DNA of 64,000 nt from Stratiolaelaps scimitus (Eukaryota; Arthropoda; Arachnida; Mesostigmata; Laelapidae). Position 1 is the first letter of the stretch. Each line of letters begins with the position of its first letter. Location: contig JABWDB010000035.1 of the NCBI GenBank assembly GCA_019614645.1, positions 2,542,001-2,606,000 of the forward strand. The letters are read 5' to 3'. The translations under genes and the position numbers were made by a program. The notes beneath the pieces were generated by a model. The model saw only the letters and a program-made list of their open reading frames with translations, searched no databases and was not told where the DNA came from. Positions 53,119-63,716 of this stretch are shown here, in pieces.

Positions 53119-55486
53119 TGGACACTAACTGTTGTTGCTGTTGTCGTTGTTAACGTAGAAACTGCTCAGTAGACGGGGGCCCAAGACGAAGATGGCAGGT
53201 CGAGGGCGAGCAATGAGCCAATTTGATGATGACATTCATCGAACACACACGACACCACAGCACAGGTATTTTTTTTTTGGTTTCGAACTGCCGTCCGGTC
53301 AGACTTCTGGTGAATAGTCAAAGAGAGAGACAGTCAGAGGAGCAATAGTTCGAAGCTGCGAGGCCGAAGTCGTATGCAGAAACGAGCTATCACAATCAGT
53401 ACGGCGAACTTTGCACTCACTTGCACTCACCAACGTCGAATGGCACCGTTACACGCAATTCTGTTCACGCGTACTAGGATAGAAAGAAATAGCTGAGTCC
53501 GTCCGTTCGTTGTTTCGTCTCGACACTGGGCTACGCCGTGTACAACAAGTTTTACACACACGCTTTATTTATGTGATTGACGTTGTGGCACACGACGGGG
53601 TCGACACAACGTCAAAAGCACTCGATTCACAGCAGGCAGCACTAGTCAGATATCATCGCCAGCGGGACAGACCAAGGGTTGTATAGCAACAACACACGAC
53701 CCACCCGTCCACCCTCCTGTTTGGCCGGGTGCATGCGTGAGTGCGTCGATCTGCGTGTGTGATGTGTGCGCCTTGACGAAAACAGATGCCGATACACGCG
53801 GGACTGTTCACGATTACCTGCTGCAGCAGGCAGCGTTCGTCAGGGTGGTGGACAGCTGCGAACAAATGGTCACCATCGATATCAGCCGCTGAAATTCTAG
53901 TTGTCTAGTTCAACACTTATTTACTAGAATTGTTATTATTATGATGATGATTACTAGATGATTTTCAGTGAGTGGTCCGTGTGTCGGTCTGCCAAACCAG
54001 CTCAGTGGCTGTCAGAATGATAGTGAAGCACCGCTGTGCATCTCACTTATAGCCAGTTCTGAATGGGTACCATTGCTCAATGTTCTGCCGCCACCTCCAC
54101 CACCGCACCGCCGAACTCTGCCCAGCCGATCTGTCTTGCTGTGTGGTGTATGCCTGCCTGGGTGTCGCTGTGTCTTCTATGTGCTGGTGTTCGGGTCTGT
54201 TTATGTCTATGTGAATGCGTGCAGACCTTGCAGTCGCTCGGGGTAAATTTTCGGTCGGTTGTTCAATCGAGACTCGTCAACAAAACATTTTCACCGAGAC
54301 ACGAGCGCATTCAATATAGTGGTGTCCCGTCTGGCCTTTATCTTCTACGCGGGCGTCTCCTCTCAGTCTTCAGGCAATTCAGGGGCGTCTGCTCGCTCGT
54401 CGTCTGCTTGAGCTAATTCGTCTGCAAACTGGGGTGACCTGCTTGGCGGCAACTATGTTCTACGCTTACCTCTAGGCTGAGGGTGCGCCACTTCTAGGCA
54501 AACAATATGTCGAATGTCCGGTGGAAACTAAACTGACCTAAAAAATAGAGCTATACTCAATACTTACACTGTACCATTAACAGCACATGAGAAGACACTT
54601 ACATCAAGCGCTATGCTGTATCTGGTCAAGGGAGAACTACAAATGGGTAAACGAATGCTTTACACTAAGAGGGCTGTTTGTAAACAATTCATAACGAGGT
54701 GTCATCAATGCTAGACACACAAGTCAGAAGTTCGAATCTGAAAAGCCGGGTGACGTAACAAAGAACAATATTAATGAGGTGTGTTGTAGTTATGTCTTAT
54801 TGTTAATTGTTTCACTCTCAGTGCTTCGCAGTGACATCCTCAATATCAAGCTAGGGTCGCGGGGAATGTAAGCTTACTTAGTTAGGGCCTCTGTTACTTC
54901 GCATATTACGTATTTTTGCGAAGTACAGTATTTCATTGAACGATTCGAATGAGTCGAGTCTCTAAATCAACTCAAGCCACTAAAAAGTAAGTGTGAATTT
55001 TGATCAGAGTTTCTTTAAATTTTGTAGAAGCTTCCTCCTGTATCCACCTTGTTCTGTACGTTCGGCAACGAGGAAAGCCAACCTTGTCTTCACACTGACA
55101 GAGCTGTGTCCTAAATTTCGAGGCGTATTCCATAAGAACAAATTTCTCAGAGTGACATTAATCCCCTTTTGCCTGCGTGTCCCGCCATAATTTAATATAT
55201 TGTATTTATACGAGGTGATTTCAGCTAACGAATATAAATTAATTTAATTAATAAATCAGAAACAATTATTCTTTTTTTTATATATATTATTTGGGCAGTA
55301 TGTGAAATTTTCTTTTTGCCGGATGCGCTATCGTACCATCAGGAAATGATAACACTTCTGAGATAATGAAAGCACGTTGTCTCATCAGTGGGCAACGTTC
55401 GTACTGAAACACTTCTATAATGTTATTGACCTCACTTCAGGTAGTCCTGACCTGATTGTATAGGTTCGACCGGGGGTGTAATCGAA
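53119..55486. other. Spacer between divergent minus- and plus-strand genes
   Basis: This 2.4-kb region separates the Gln-rich first exon (minus) and PPIL3 (plus), which are head to head, so it should hold both promoters. The first 750 bases are GC-rich and probably 5' UTR or promoter of the minus-strand gene. No TATA box or known element is clear by eye. Confidence 0.4.
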
Positions 55487-58400
55487 ATGTCCGTGACCCT
55501 TCATACTGATGTGGGTGATATAAAGATTGAGCTGTTCTGCGAAGATGCACCAAAAGCGTGCGAAAACTTTTTGGCATTGTGCGCATCGGATTACTACAGC
55601 GGATGTGTGTTCCACCGGTGAGTGTCGAAGATAGGTCGTTCAGGCCATTTAAAGAACAAAACAGCAATTTGAGTTAGGGAGCAGCTGTACGCTTCAAACC
55701 TGGCAACTTTCCCAGACTGATTCGCAACCAGCAGTAAACGTCCACGGTACTGCTCTCAGCATTGCTTCGTAACCTTCTTGACCCCTTCAAATGCAAAATG
55801 TGCTACGGTAGGGCTCGAATCTCCGCTTCAAACCTAATCAGTCTGATATGTTTTGAGTGGTAGGCACCCGCTAAATAGGTATCTACTAAACAAATATGTT
55901 AAACTGCATGTGGACATTCTCTTTTCCTGCCCCCCCCCCCTCTCTGTCTCTATCGGAAAAATTGCGTGAGAGTTGAATCTCATATAAGCTAATAAACGAT
56001 ACGAATTTGTAACTTGATTTTCAGAAATATCAAAGGATTCATTGTGCAAACGGGAGATCCGACGAATACAGGCAAGGGCGGGACGTCGATCTGGGGCTCA
56101 AAATTCGAGGACGAATTCAAAGCTGACCGAAAACACTACGAGAGAGGTTGGTCCTTGCTGTAATGTCCATGCTTCGTATGCATGGCACGACGCGATCACG
56201 GTCCAAATGAATGCTGTACAAGATGGAGGAAATCAGTTAATAATTTACGCGTCTGTAAATCAAAACAACTTTTGACAACGATTTCCCAGGTCCTGCACGC
56301 CGCACCTCGCATGTCGACATAGTTCTATCAGGATATCTGTTTAAGTAAATATACAGTGGTGTGCATAAGCTTAACGCACCCCTATATTTCAACAAATTGA
56401 TACAAAGAATACATATTTGAGGCATTTATTCTATATCAGATTAATGTAAGTGTCAAATAATATACACACCACAAAGAACAGCGCATATGACGACGCAAAC
56501 AGCTTGCTACAATGAAATGTGTCATTTTTCAGGTGTGCAAAAGGATAACGCACCCTCAGTTATCGAGTGTTCTCGCTCAATTAATTCTCGTTTTCTTGTG
56601 CTAATCAGTACCGTGTGGACCAGCCCTTGCTATTTACAACGTCAAAGACTTGGTTTAGCATACTATCAACGAAATTATCAGGATCTGGTCGCCGACACCT
56701 CCCCAGGCCTCCAACAACGCCTCTCGTAATGCTTACACGGATGTATACTGTCGATTACGCATATACTCGTCGGACAAGAATGCCCCAGAGGTTCTCCATC
56801 GGGTTGAGGTCAGGAGAACATGCTGGCCACTCAAGGGTTTCAATGTCATGCCGTCCTAACGACGCACGTGTACTAGCGTTTACGTGACTTGAAGCGTAAT
56901 CGTGTTGGAAAACAATTAACAGTCGATGAAATCTGCTCCTAAACGGTAGTAGGTTGTTGGTCAACATCTACTGATAGTCCTCGCTATTCATTCGAGATGA
57001 GATGAAAGCGAATCCAAGTTTGCAAAGCTCCCCAACCCATAAAGCATGCTCCGCCGAACATGTGCTTCGAGAAGTACCGCGACTCTCTACGTACATCATG
57101 CCAGTAACCGTTAAATCCATCTAGCCCATCCAAATCTAACTTCCTCTCGTCACTGAAGACGATCTGAAACAACATAGTACCCGGGCGAAGTTTAGTTGGG
57201 CAGTTATGTGGCGTTGTTGAAGACGCGGTCTTGTTTCCATTTGCGCCCGTGTGATATGCGGATAATAGACGTCCTTTAGACTTATTAGTACCGTATGTCG
57301 ACGGACTGCGTAATGCACTCCGTGACGATCTCTGCCAATTTCTCTGGCAATTGCAGCCTGGGTCTTTCCTGATCGGTATAAAGCAGTAATATCTGCTTTC
57401 TCTGCATCAGTAAGGCTCGAAGCGTGTCCCATGACTGCAGTACAGCTTGAATGCTCAACACAAACTGGATGAATTCAGCGAGAACACTCTATAATTGTTA
57501 TCCTTTTGCACACCCGAAAAATGACACAATTCATTCTAGCAAGCTGTTTGCGCCGTCGTATGTGCTGTTCTTTGTGGTGTATATGTTATTTGACACGTAA
57601 ATTAATCTGATACAGAATAAATGCCTCAGATGTGTATTATTTGTATCGATTTGTTGAAATATAGGGGTGCGTTAAGCTTATGCACACCACTGTATATACA
57701 TGGGAGTGGTTGCATTTAGCAATATTCTAACCGATTTGGCTTAAATGTTCTCTCTTTCTTTTCTTCAGGAATCGTCTCGATGGCTAACAACGGGCCAAAC
57801 TCGAATGGCTCACAGTTTTTCTTTACGTACGCGAAACAGCCTCAGCTAGATCTAAAATACACAATTTTTGGCAAGGTTAGACAGAATAATAACCATTTTT
57901 TTTGGTGATGTTCCCATTGTATCGCCTCGTGTTTATTTATCAACCTGTCAACGGTCGCTTTTACTAATTGTACTTGAATAAGAAAGCTACGGGGTATTAT
58001 TAATATCAATTATAGTATCCAATAAAATATGTTGACTCAATCTCCCAGCCGAATTTGTGCATACCAGGCTTTACCAATATGGTATTTGTCTCTGTGGTGT
58101 GAAACTTCTGCTATTCAAGCACTGAAACCTGAACGGCTTTCTCTATTGCCCTGATCTGGATGGGGTACATAGTGTTTTAATAGTACTTCAATCCAGAGGG
58201 GAGTAAGGGTTATGGGCAAACCAATTAATGAAGTTTACCAATTAGTCTGTTCGCCTACTTAATAGTCCGGCTCTCACCCGTTCAAGTCACTGGTCGGAGC
58301 TCAGTGGCTGTCGGCATTATTCTCGTGTACAGCCAGCGATGTATGAAGCAAAATGAAATCAGCTGAAATATTTCGCTCTAATGTATCTAGAATATAGTTG

Positions 58401-58649
58401 TTGCTGTTAAAGATTTAGCTAAAGATCTTCGATTGTGAAAAGTTATGATTGATGGCCGATCATTTTCATGCACTTTCTCTACCTTTACATATAACTGTGT
58501 CTGTTCGATGTGTGTTTATACAGGTCATTGACGGCTTAGAAGTGTTGGACCAATTGGAAAAAATCCCTGTCAATCCGAAAAACTTTCGGCCCAACATCGA
58601 GAAGCGAATAAACTCAGTAACCATCCATGCTAATCCATGCGCCAAATGA
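55487..58649 (+). CDS. PPIL3: Peptidyl-prolyl cis-trans isomerase-like 3 (cyclophilin)
   Basis: This is a full gene of four exons: 55487-55617, 56025-56146, 57769-57875 and 58524-58649. All junctions are GT/AG and in phase, and they encode 161 residues, the length I recall for human PPIL3. The protein is a single cyclophilin domain: [17 protein letters not shown] at the start, [20 protein letters not shown] with the active-site Arg, [34 protein letters not shown] and [19 protein letters not shown]. Cyclophilins catalyse proline isomerisation; PPIL3 is a nuclear family member found with spliceosomes. Intron 1 carries a SINE relic. Intron 2, 1.6 kb long, is almost filled by a Tc3-like transposon. 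AATAAA signals occur about 190 and 205 bases after the stop codon (58838 and 58853). No clear TATA box is visible upstream. Confidence 0.97.
55721..55832 (-). repeat. SINE family B copy in PPIL3 intron 1
   Basis: The plus strand reads GTCCACGGTACTGCTCTCAG, CATTGCTTCGTAACC, CCCCTTCAAATGCAAAATGT, then the inverted box B GGTAGGGCTCGAATC. The head is lost. Confidence 0.7.
56354..57692 (-). mobile_element. Tc3-like Tc1/mariner DNA transposon, decayed, in PPIL3 intron 2
   Basis: The element is 1339 bp long, flanked by TA on both sides (56352-56353 and 57693-57694), and starts CAGTGGTGTGCATAAGC with the matching inverted end. The terminal inverted repeats run about 210 bp (56354-56576 against about 57480-57692) with scattered mismatches, long like those of C. 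elegans Tc3. A transposase remnant lies between them on the minus strand. It is cut by stops and frameshifts and missing internal blocks, so it cannot be active. The element is oriented opposite to PPIL3. Confidence 0.93.
56615..57432 (-). pseudogene. Tc3-type transposase remnant
   Basis: Reading begins at ATG 57432 with a helix-turn-helix start ([20 protein letters not shown], then [15 protein letters not shown]). It jumps to a segment like [17 protein letters not shown], which implies loss of much of the DNA-binding region. After a frameshift come [24 protein letters not shown] and [11 protein letters not shown], holding the first catalytic Asp. Another gap and frame change lead to FQHDYASSH (second Asp) and [19 protein letters not shown] (third acid, Glu). 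The second Asp and the Glu are separated by 34 residues, the DD34E spacing of Tc1-class enzymes. A further frame carries the tail region [18 protein letters not shown]. At least three frame breaks and two internal losses make this non-functional. Confidence 0.9.
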
Positions 58650-59031
58650 GATTATCGTTGCCGCCGCCGCCCAGCGGACAACCAAACATTGCGAAACACG
58701 CGCGCGCCAAAATGCCAAATTGAATGCCGATGAGATTTTTGAATAATATTCCGATATGAATTGCACACATATCAAATTGAGGCATGCTTCGAAAGTGTTC
58801 ATATCGAAATCATGCACGCGTTGTATTAAGTATTGTAAATAAACCAGTTGTAAATAAACAAACGGGGTCTACATTGTTAGACCGTACACCAAAGTCGTCC
58901 TATTTCGACACCATTCGTGAGTGTTGCTAACCTATAATTCAATTTGATTGTTTATTCGATGCATCTGCTCAAAATTGCTGACGTTATTAGATGCACGCTA
59001 GCAATATGCTGTCATTCTAGTCAATCTTCCG

Positions 59032-59200
59032 TGCTGGCTCACAACCAACATTTGATGTCCACGGCGTTGCTGCTTTCGGCATTGCTTCACAAGACGGACA
59101 ACCTCTTTAAATGCAGATGTCCAACGGTGGGGATCGAACCCATGCACCTACGTTCGTCTCCCCCAAGGCGCACACGAATATATCACGCGACCAGGGTCGA
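59032..59200 (-). repeat. SINE family B copy, near full
   Basis: The plus strand reads TGATGTCCACGGCGTTGCTG, CTTTCGGCATTGCTTCACAA, CTCTTTAAATGCAGATGTCC, inverted box B GGGGATCGAACCCATG, and a head ending near CACGCGACCAGGG. It is the most complete minus-strand member. Confidence 0.75.
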
Positions 59201-59520
59201 CATTCGAAGAATTCTTTGCTCCTTATGTAAAAGTTGTTTTCTACATTTTACTTCATCATCTGTTAGCTGTTACTATTAAAGCTAGCTTAAAATACGTTGT
59301 TGAGCCGGTATCGTGCCGATTTGAATCGTTCTCTGGGGTTCGGGTATTTATTTGAGTAATAAATCTTCGACGATGCTTCGGCTTCTTCGAAAATAGAGAC
59401 CTATTCATTCGTACGCTGTCAGTGATATCCTTTTATCGAATTCAAGGAGAGACCTGTTGGCCAATGTGACAGACCTTATTTTCTATGGGAAGAGGACTAA
59501 ATGTAAAAAAAAGAGTAACG

Positions 59521-59609
59521 GGTAAAGGTTTATTGGTTTATTAAAGGAGGTGCAATTTTGCAATGCTTAAGCTCTCTTCTATGTCGTACATGATATGAAA
59601 TATAACCGT
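59521..59609 (-). repeat. SINE family A body, copy joined to an Arg-tRNA-like head
   Basis: The plus strand starts GGTAAAGGTTTATTGGTTTA and continues GCAATTTTGCAATGCTTAAG and CTCTCTTCTATGTCGTACAT. The SINE-strand (minus) order is therefore tRNA-like head, GAGAGCTTAAGCATTGCAAA body, then the ATAAACCAATAAACCTTTACC end. The same tail occurs at 11.5, 32.6 and 33.4 kb. Confidence 0.75.
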
Positions 59610-59676
59610 CGTCCTCGATCTGACTCGAACCCAACACACTTCGGATTCGAAGTCAGACCTCTAATCCATGAGGATC
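59610..59676 (-). pseudogene. tRNA-Arg-like relic heading a SINE
   Basis: The minus strand reads TGGATTAGAGGTCTGACTTC followed by GAATC and a T-arm with GGTTCGAGTC, ending CGAGGAC. It keeps the Arg anticodon loop TTCGAA and an acceptor-like TCCTC/GAGGA pairing, but the D arm is short. It runs directly into a SINE body at its 3' side (59521-59609). Confidence 0.7.
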
Positions 59677-59895
59677 CACCCGCACAAATATTCAAAACAG
59701 GGCCATACATCAACGAGAGCCATATCTTCTTAATGGTACTGATTTGATGCACAATTATTCCCACATTCCCTACAACATTAAAGGGACTATCCGTCTTTAG
59801 GTGACAAATTAGCCCGAGAAGGCTCTAGCTTCTGCGTTGATTAAGGCACATACAAATTTAACGTTCCAATTCAGTGACATATGCACGTCGTTCGC

Positions 59896-59960
59896 GATAA
59901 TCGACAAGCGGTAATCGTGGCCAAATTGATAACGCGTGTGATTTCGAATCAGAAGGTCCT
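59896..59960 (+). pseudogene. tRNA-Arg-like relic
   Basis: The plus strand reads TCGTGGCCAAATTGATAACG then a TGATTTCGAATCAGAAG segment. It follows the 5' half and anticodon arm of the functional tRNA-Arg with several changes. The T arm is not recognisable. Confidence 0.6.
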
Positions 59961-60390
59961 ATCGAGGCCAGAAGTGTATTTTTAATATAACGATATTTAA
60001 TACACGATCAGTAAATGCGAACTATAAGCAAGTGGCGAAACGGGTCACGACGACCTCCGAACCCTATGGTTTCGTCTAAAGAGTACATTTAGATTCGAGG
60101 TTATCACATCAATCGTGGAAATTTTACGGACTTCTCGTGTACCAAATAATTGGAGGTGCTTCTCCATAAGACAAGTTATCTATTTATTTTCGAGTAGTCA
60201 AAGTGAAACTGAGACGTCTCGGACAAGAAGACCCAAATGACTTCACTGTTCAGCTGGGTAGCTGAGCAAAGCACATAATAAATTATCCCTAACAGACAAA
60301 GTCTTATGTTCCCGTTACAACTCGTAGTTGCAAGTCATTTACCAATACTCATCGGATTATACTTCAACTACGCCATTTAACCTATTTCAG

Positions 60391-60583
60391 CGTTGCTAAA
60401 CCCGACGGACATCTTCGAGCTAGATGAGATTAGCTTGTTTGTTAATTATCAGGTTTCATCTGTGCAAGCAGACGACAAAATCATCAAGCACGTTCATGAG
60501 ACGTTCGTTGTTATATGGCCGAAACTTCGCTCCCTAAAGAGAGTCACATTTGAATCCTTTCCATTGTTTGCCATGGGAGTCGG
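60391..60583 (+). CDS. Candidate internal exon, unrecognised product
   Basis: A 193-base open segment is bordered by a good acceptor (cctatttcag) and a plausible donor (CGG|GTAAAT); otherwise the frame runs into TAA just after the donor. It reads LLNPTDIFELDEISLFVNYQ, then an acidic and basic mix with IIKHVHETFVVIWPKLRSLK, with little low-complexity sequence. I see no partner exons on the plus strand nearby: the flanks are SINEs and tRNA-Arg relics. It may be an exon of a gene spanning these repeats, or a decayed or chance frame. Confidence 0.3.
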
Positions 60584-60698
60584 GTAAATTTCTATATTGG
60601 GGCTCATGTGTGTCAAAAATACGGTCACTTCTTGTAGTCCAACAAAACAGGGGAAATTTTAATCTAAAAAAAAGAGTAAAGGTTCCAGATTGATAAGT

Positions 60699-60703
60699 AA
60701 AAA
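60699..60703 (-). terminator. Pol III T-run after tRNA-Arg
   Basis: Five T residues on the minus strand, about nine bases past the tRNA 3' end. This is the usual length and place for a Pol III stop. Confidence 0.6.
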
Positions 60704-60711
60704 TTTACAAT

Positions 60712-60784
60712 CGTCCCCGACAGGACTCGAACCTGCAATCTTCTGATTCGAAGTCAGACGCCTTATCCATTAGGCCACGAGGAC
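60712..60784 (-). tRNA. tRNA-Arg (anticodon TCG)
   Basis: A 73-nt cloverleaf on the minus strand: acceptor GTCCTCG pairs with CGGGGAC, box A region TGGCCTAATGGATAAGG, anticodon loop CTTCGAA between TCTGA and TCAGA, and box B GGTTCGAGTCC. All four stems close by eye, with one G-T pair in the acceptor stem. A T5 run about nine bases downstream (minus strand) can serve as a Pol III terminator. Three degenerate relatives lie within 1.2 kb. Confidence 0.95.
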
Positions 60785-61054
60785 TACGAAACCATTACCA
60801 CACTATGCATCTATAGAACTAAAGAAGTGCCGATGTGGGAGCGCAGAAGCTAGATGGAGATATGTGCTTCTATTATAGTAAACAAACAGTTAACAAAATC
60901 ATATTCTCATCCTACAATTTCAGACGCGTTATCAGGTCACGAGGACTCCCGATGATCCATGATCCCATTAGTCTATTATGGATTGTCAGCAAACGTGATT
61001 AACTTCGCAGGTCAGACAATGTATAAACATTATTTCTCTCATCTCTTCGACAGG

Positions 61055-61108
61055 ACACGCGCCTTTCAAGCTTCGAAATCAGATCCGTTAGATCACGATG
61101 ACCCACTC
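61055..61108 (-). pseudogene. tRNA-Arg-like relic
   Basis: The minus strand reads TCGTGATCTAACGGATCTGA then TTTCGAAG and later GTGTCCTGTCGA. It resembles the D arm, anticodon arm and 3' acceptor of the tRNA-Arg nearby, with several losses. It has no intact cloverleaf. Confidence 0.5.
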
Positions 61109-62324
61109 ACTCGATCCACATGTTTCGTGTTTAGATAGGTTAAGAAGAAGAAGAGGCAAGCGGCTCTTTGCTTGAATCAACTTGAATACATTATGGCTAT
61201 TTGGTATTATAATACGAATCATTGTACAAGCAAACTGGACATGTAAATACGGATAGTGTTTGTCTTATTTGCTGGTCAATGGAGCAACAATCGATGTTGT
61301 GCCTATTTGCACGTGATTTCTATTCCAGGACGGGGATTATTCAATGCATTGTCATTCACACATCAAATCAACTTAATGCGACCTCGACTATTAGAGTGAG
61401 GCTGTGAACATCTTGTTGATGCACGGGCCTAATACAGCACATGAAAAATTGGTTTCTTAAGGTGCGTAGTTATATCGGAAGGTCATGCAGGTATTTAATA
61501 TATCAAGCACGCTGTAGATGTCAAGGCATTGTCAGTCTATTTTGGCTGTCTATTGTACGTGGCGAACGACGTTCGCATCATGCGTCAAAAAGGTGTCGGA
61601 GAAACTGGGAATTGCGGCCCGATCATGTAGCTGTTTGCTTCGGAAGTGTCTTCCTCTACGAAGGTGGCTGGAGAGGACGGGAGCCTCAGTGAAAATGCCA
61701 ACTCATCTATTCTTATTCTACTATATTAGCCGTTATGGAAACGCAAGCGACGGGTTCAGATGAATATAGGCTAGGCTTTGACATATTACTGAAATGAATG
61801 ACACTACACATAAGCAAAAAAAAAAGTATGAAAATATATCAAAAATCAATCAAGCATTTCTACCGTGTCCAACTGTTACCAAGTTTGGGCTATTTGTTGG
61901 CCCAAACCAAATTCGTGCCTCGGCAAATAGATGAAATCATTCCGCTTTACGCGTTTAGCTAAGTTCTAGCCAATCAATCTAGTCCTGGAAACACCACTAC
62001 TTATCAAGCTTAGCATTAGAACTGCTAAAACGTGCCTAGCAAGACGTGAGCACTCTGACGTGAGCACTCTGAAGCCTACGGTTATTAAGGAAGGCCTACC
62101 GCGATCACACCAACTGTATCGTTCAAAAGTTCAGCTCGTAACCAAAAAATAAGAATCAGAGGAAAGTCATCGACTCGCATGGCACAGGACAAGTCTGACG
62201 TATTTCTTGATTCAGATGTGTTATATGAATCTTCCATTCAATGTTGTCCGTTAGTACGATTTATTCAAACATACAGTAATTAGGAATTATTTCTAGGGAT
62301 TATGGGGGTGGGGGGGAATTAGCT

Positions 62325-62612
62325 GGGACCGGGTCTGAGGTCGACATTGTCGAGAGGAAGGCGATGGCATTGCCCCTCTGCACAGTGAGGGACAGGCGTT
62401 GCAGAAGGAAACATCCTGCGCGCTTGTCCCCGGTGGAGCGGATCAACCTATGGTAGACCCCTTCGAGGAAGTTCGCAGTGAGAGGGCCGTGCCCGCAAAA
62501 GGTCTCAAAAGCAAGGGGGGAAAAAAGATGGGTTGTTTGGAGTGCGGCGTACTTCCTTAGCTTGGCCCGCTCCGCACGCGCTACCGCGTAACCGGGGGTG
62601 GTTGCACAGCGG
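62325..62612 (-). pseudogene. Reverse-transcriptase protein C-terminal fragment, copy 2
   Basis: This segment stays open for about 93 codons on the minus strand: YAVARAERAKLRKYAALQTT, SPLAFETFCGHGPLTANFLE, GVYHRLIRSTGDKRAGCFLL, QRLSLTVQRGNAIAF. It matches copy 1 at 47.1-47.4 kb over the whole length, with fewer breaks. It begins beside a G-run at 62305-62317 and carries no upstream polymerase motifs. Confidence 0.72.
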
Positions 62613-62756
62613 TTGACAAAAGAAAGTATGAAGGTATGAAGGTTATATGAATTAATATCTCCTCGGAAATACAGATATGGACTGAGTCATTAACATTAGT
62701 TGTTGAATGAAGTGAATTGAATAACTAAATCGTCACTTGTTGTCTTCATTCGAAAT

Positions 62757-63716
62757 TTACACACAACGTGAGAGCAGTAGCAGTAACATCAGTGGAAGAG
62801 TCGGGCCCGTTATGGAAACAGCCGAATGTTGAGACTGGATATCATAACAGTGGTCGACCACTGCAGCGATCTCATCTGAGTCGTTACGGGGCACGGTGAG
62901 TTCATACATGAAGCGGAAGGCCATTCGCATCCCTTGCTCAATATCTTGCCATACAGCATCTTCGTCACTGCAAAACGATTCGTTGAAATTTATTAGATTC
63001 TATGTACTGGCGATTCTGGATACGAGACATGCCGGCTATTCCTCTGGTATCTAGTCTATGCCAATTTATTCGACCCAGATATAATGTCTTCTTAAAGCAA
63101 TGGTAAACGGGTAGTATTTGAACCTAACCGGCTGGGTAACTTACAGCGCGAGGCTATATGCGCAAATTGGTTCGGGCGGTGGAGGGCATTGTTCGATGGT
63201 TATTCACGATGTGCAGTTTCTACTACAATATTAAGTAATCTCTTAGGGTACGTTGTCATAGAGCGTCCTTCTAGAACAAGGATAGGGTGTACGACACCGC
63301 TTAGCGCTGGCAAGTCAGTGGATCTTGGCAAAGTGACGCGCAGATGCAACTGAATCTAATTATGTATAATATGAACTTTGAATGAGGCGCAACAGTTCAA
63401 CAATTACCGAAGCAGTAGAAATCAACACAATAGAATTTGGGTGCATAGATGACCGTCTCAAACTCGTACTTACAAGAAGCCCACGTGGCTGTTTTTGCCC
63501 GCAACGTGCAATTCGTCCGTTATCCCTTCGTAGGCCACCCAGAGAAACACCATATGAGACTGGTTGAGAGAGTCGAGCCACAATTCGCGAATCAGTGGCC
63601 GGCTCAAATTTGTCCGCCCGATAAATTTCTCTTTCGGTGATTCGAGATATAGCACAACCGAATGCGTCTCAGAGCTGCTCACACGAGCTTGCGACAGGTT
63701 GACCGCCAGGTCGTAT
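62757..63716 (-). CDS. Unrecognised protein, last two exons, possible GPI- or membrane-anchored C-terminus
   Basis: Two minus-strand exons join in phase: 63716-63474 (acceptor ccttcag, donor GTAAGT) and 62967-62757 (acceptor tttgcag, ending in TAA). Together they encode the last 150 or so residues. The first exon carries NLS and NQS sequons and hydrophobic beta-like stretches (THSVVLYLESPKEKF, SHMVFLWVAYEGI). The second begins DEDAVWQDIEQGMRMAFRFM, has an NDS sequon, and ends with ITGPTLPLMLLLLLSRCV, a small-residue site followed by a short hydrophobic tail. The sequons and tail suggest an extracellular or lumenal protein with a GPI signal or tail anchor. I cannot place the family. Upstream exons lie beyond 63717, possibly outside the window. 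Confidence 0.6.
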
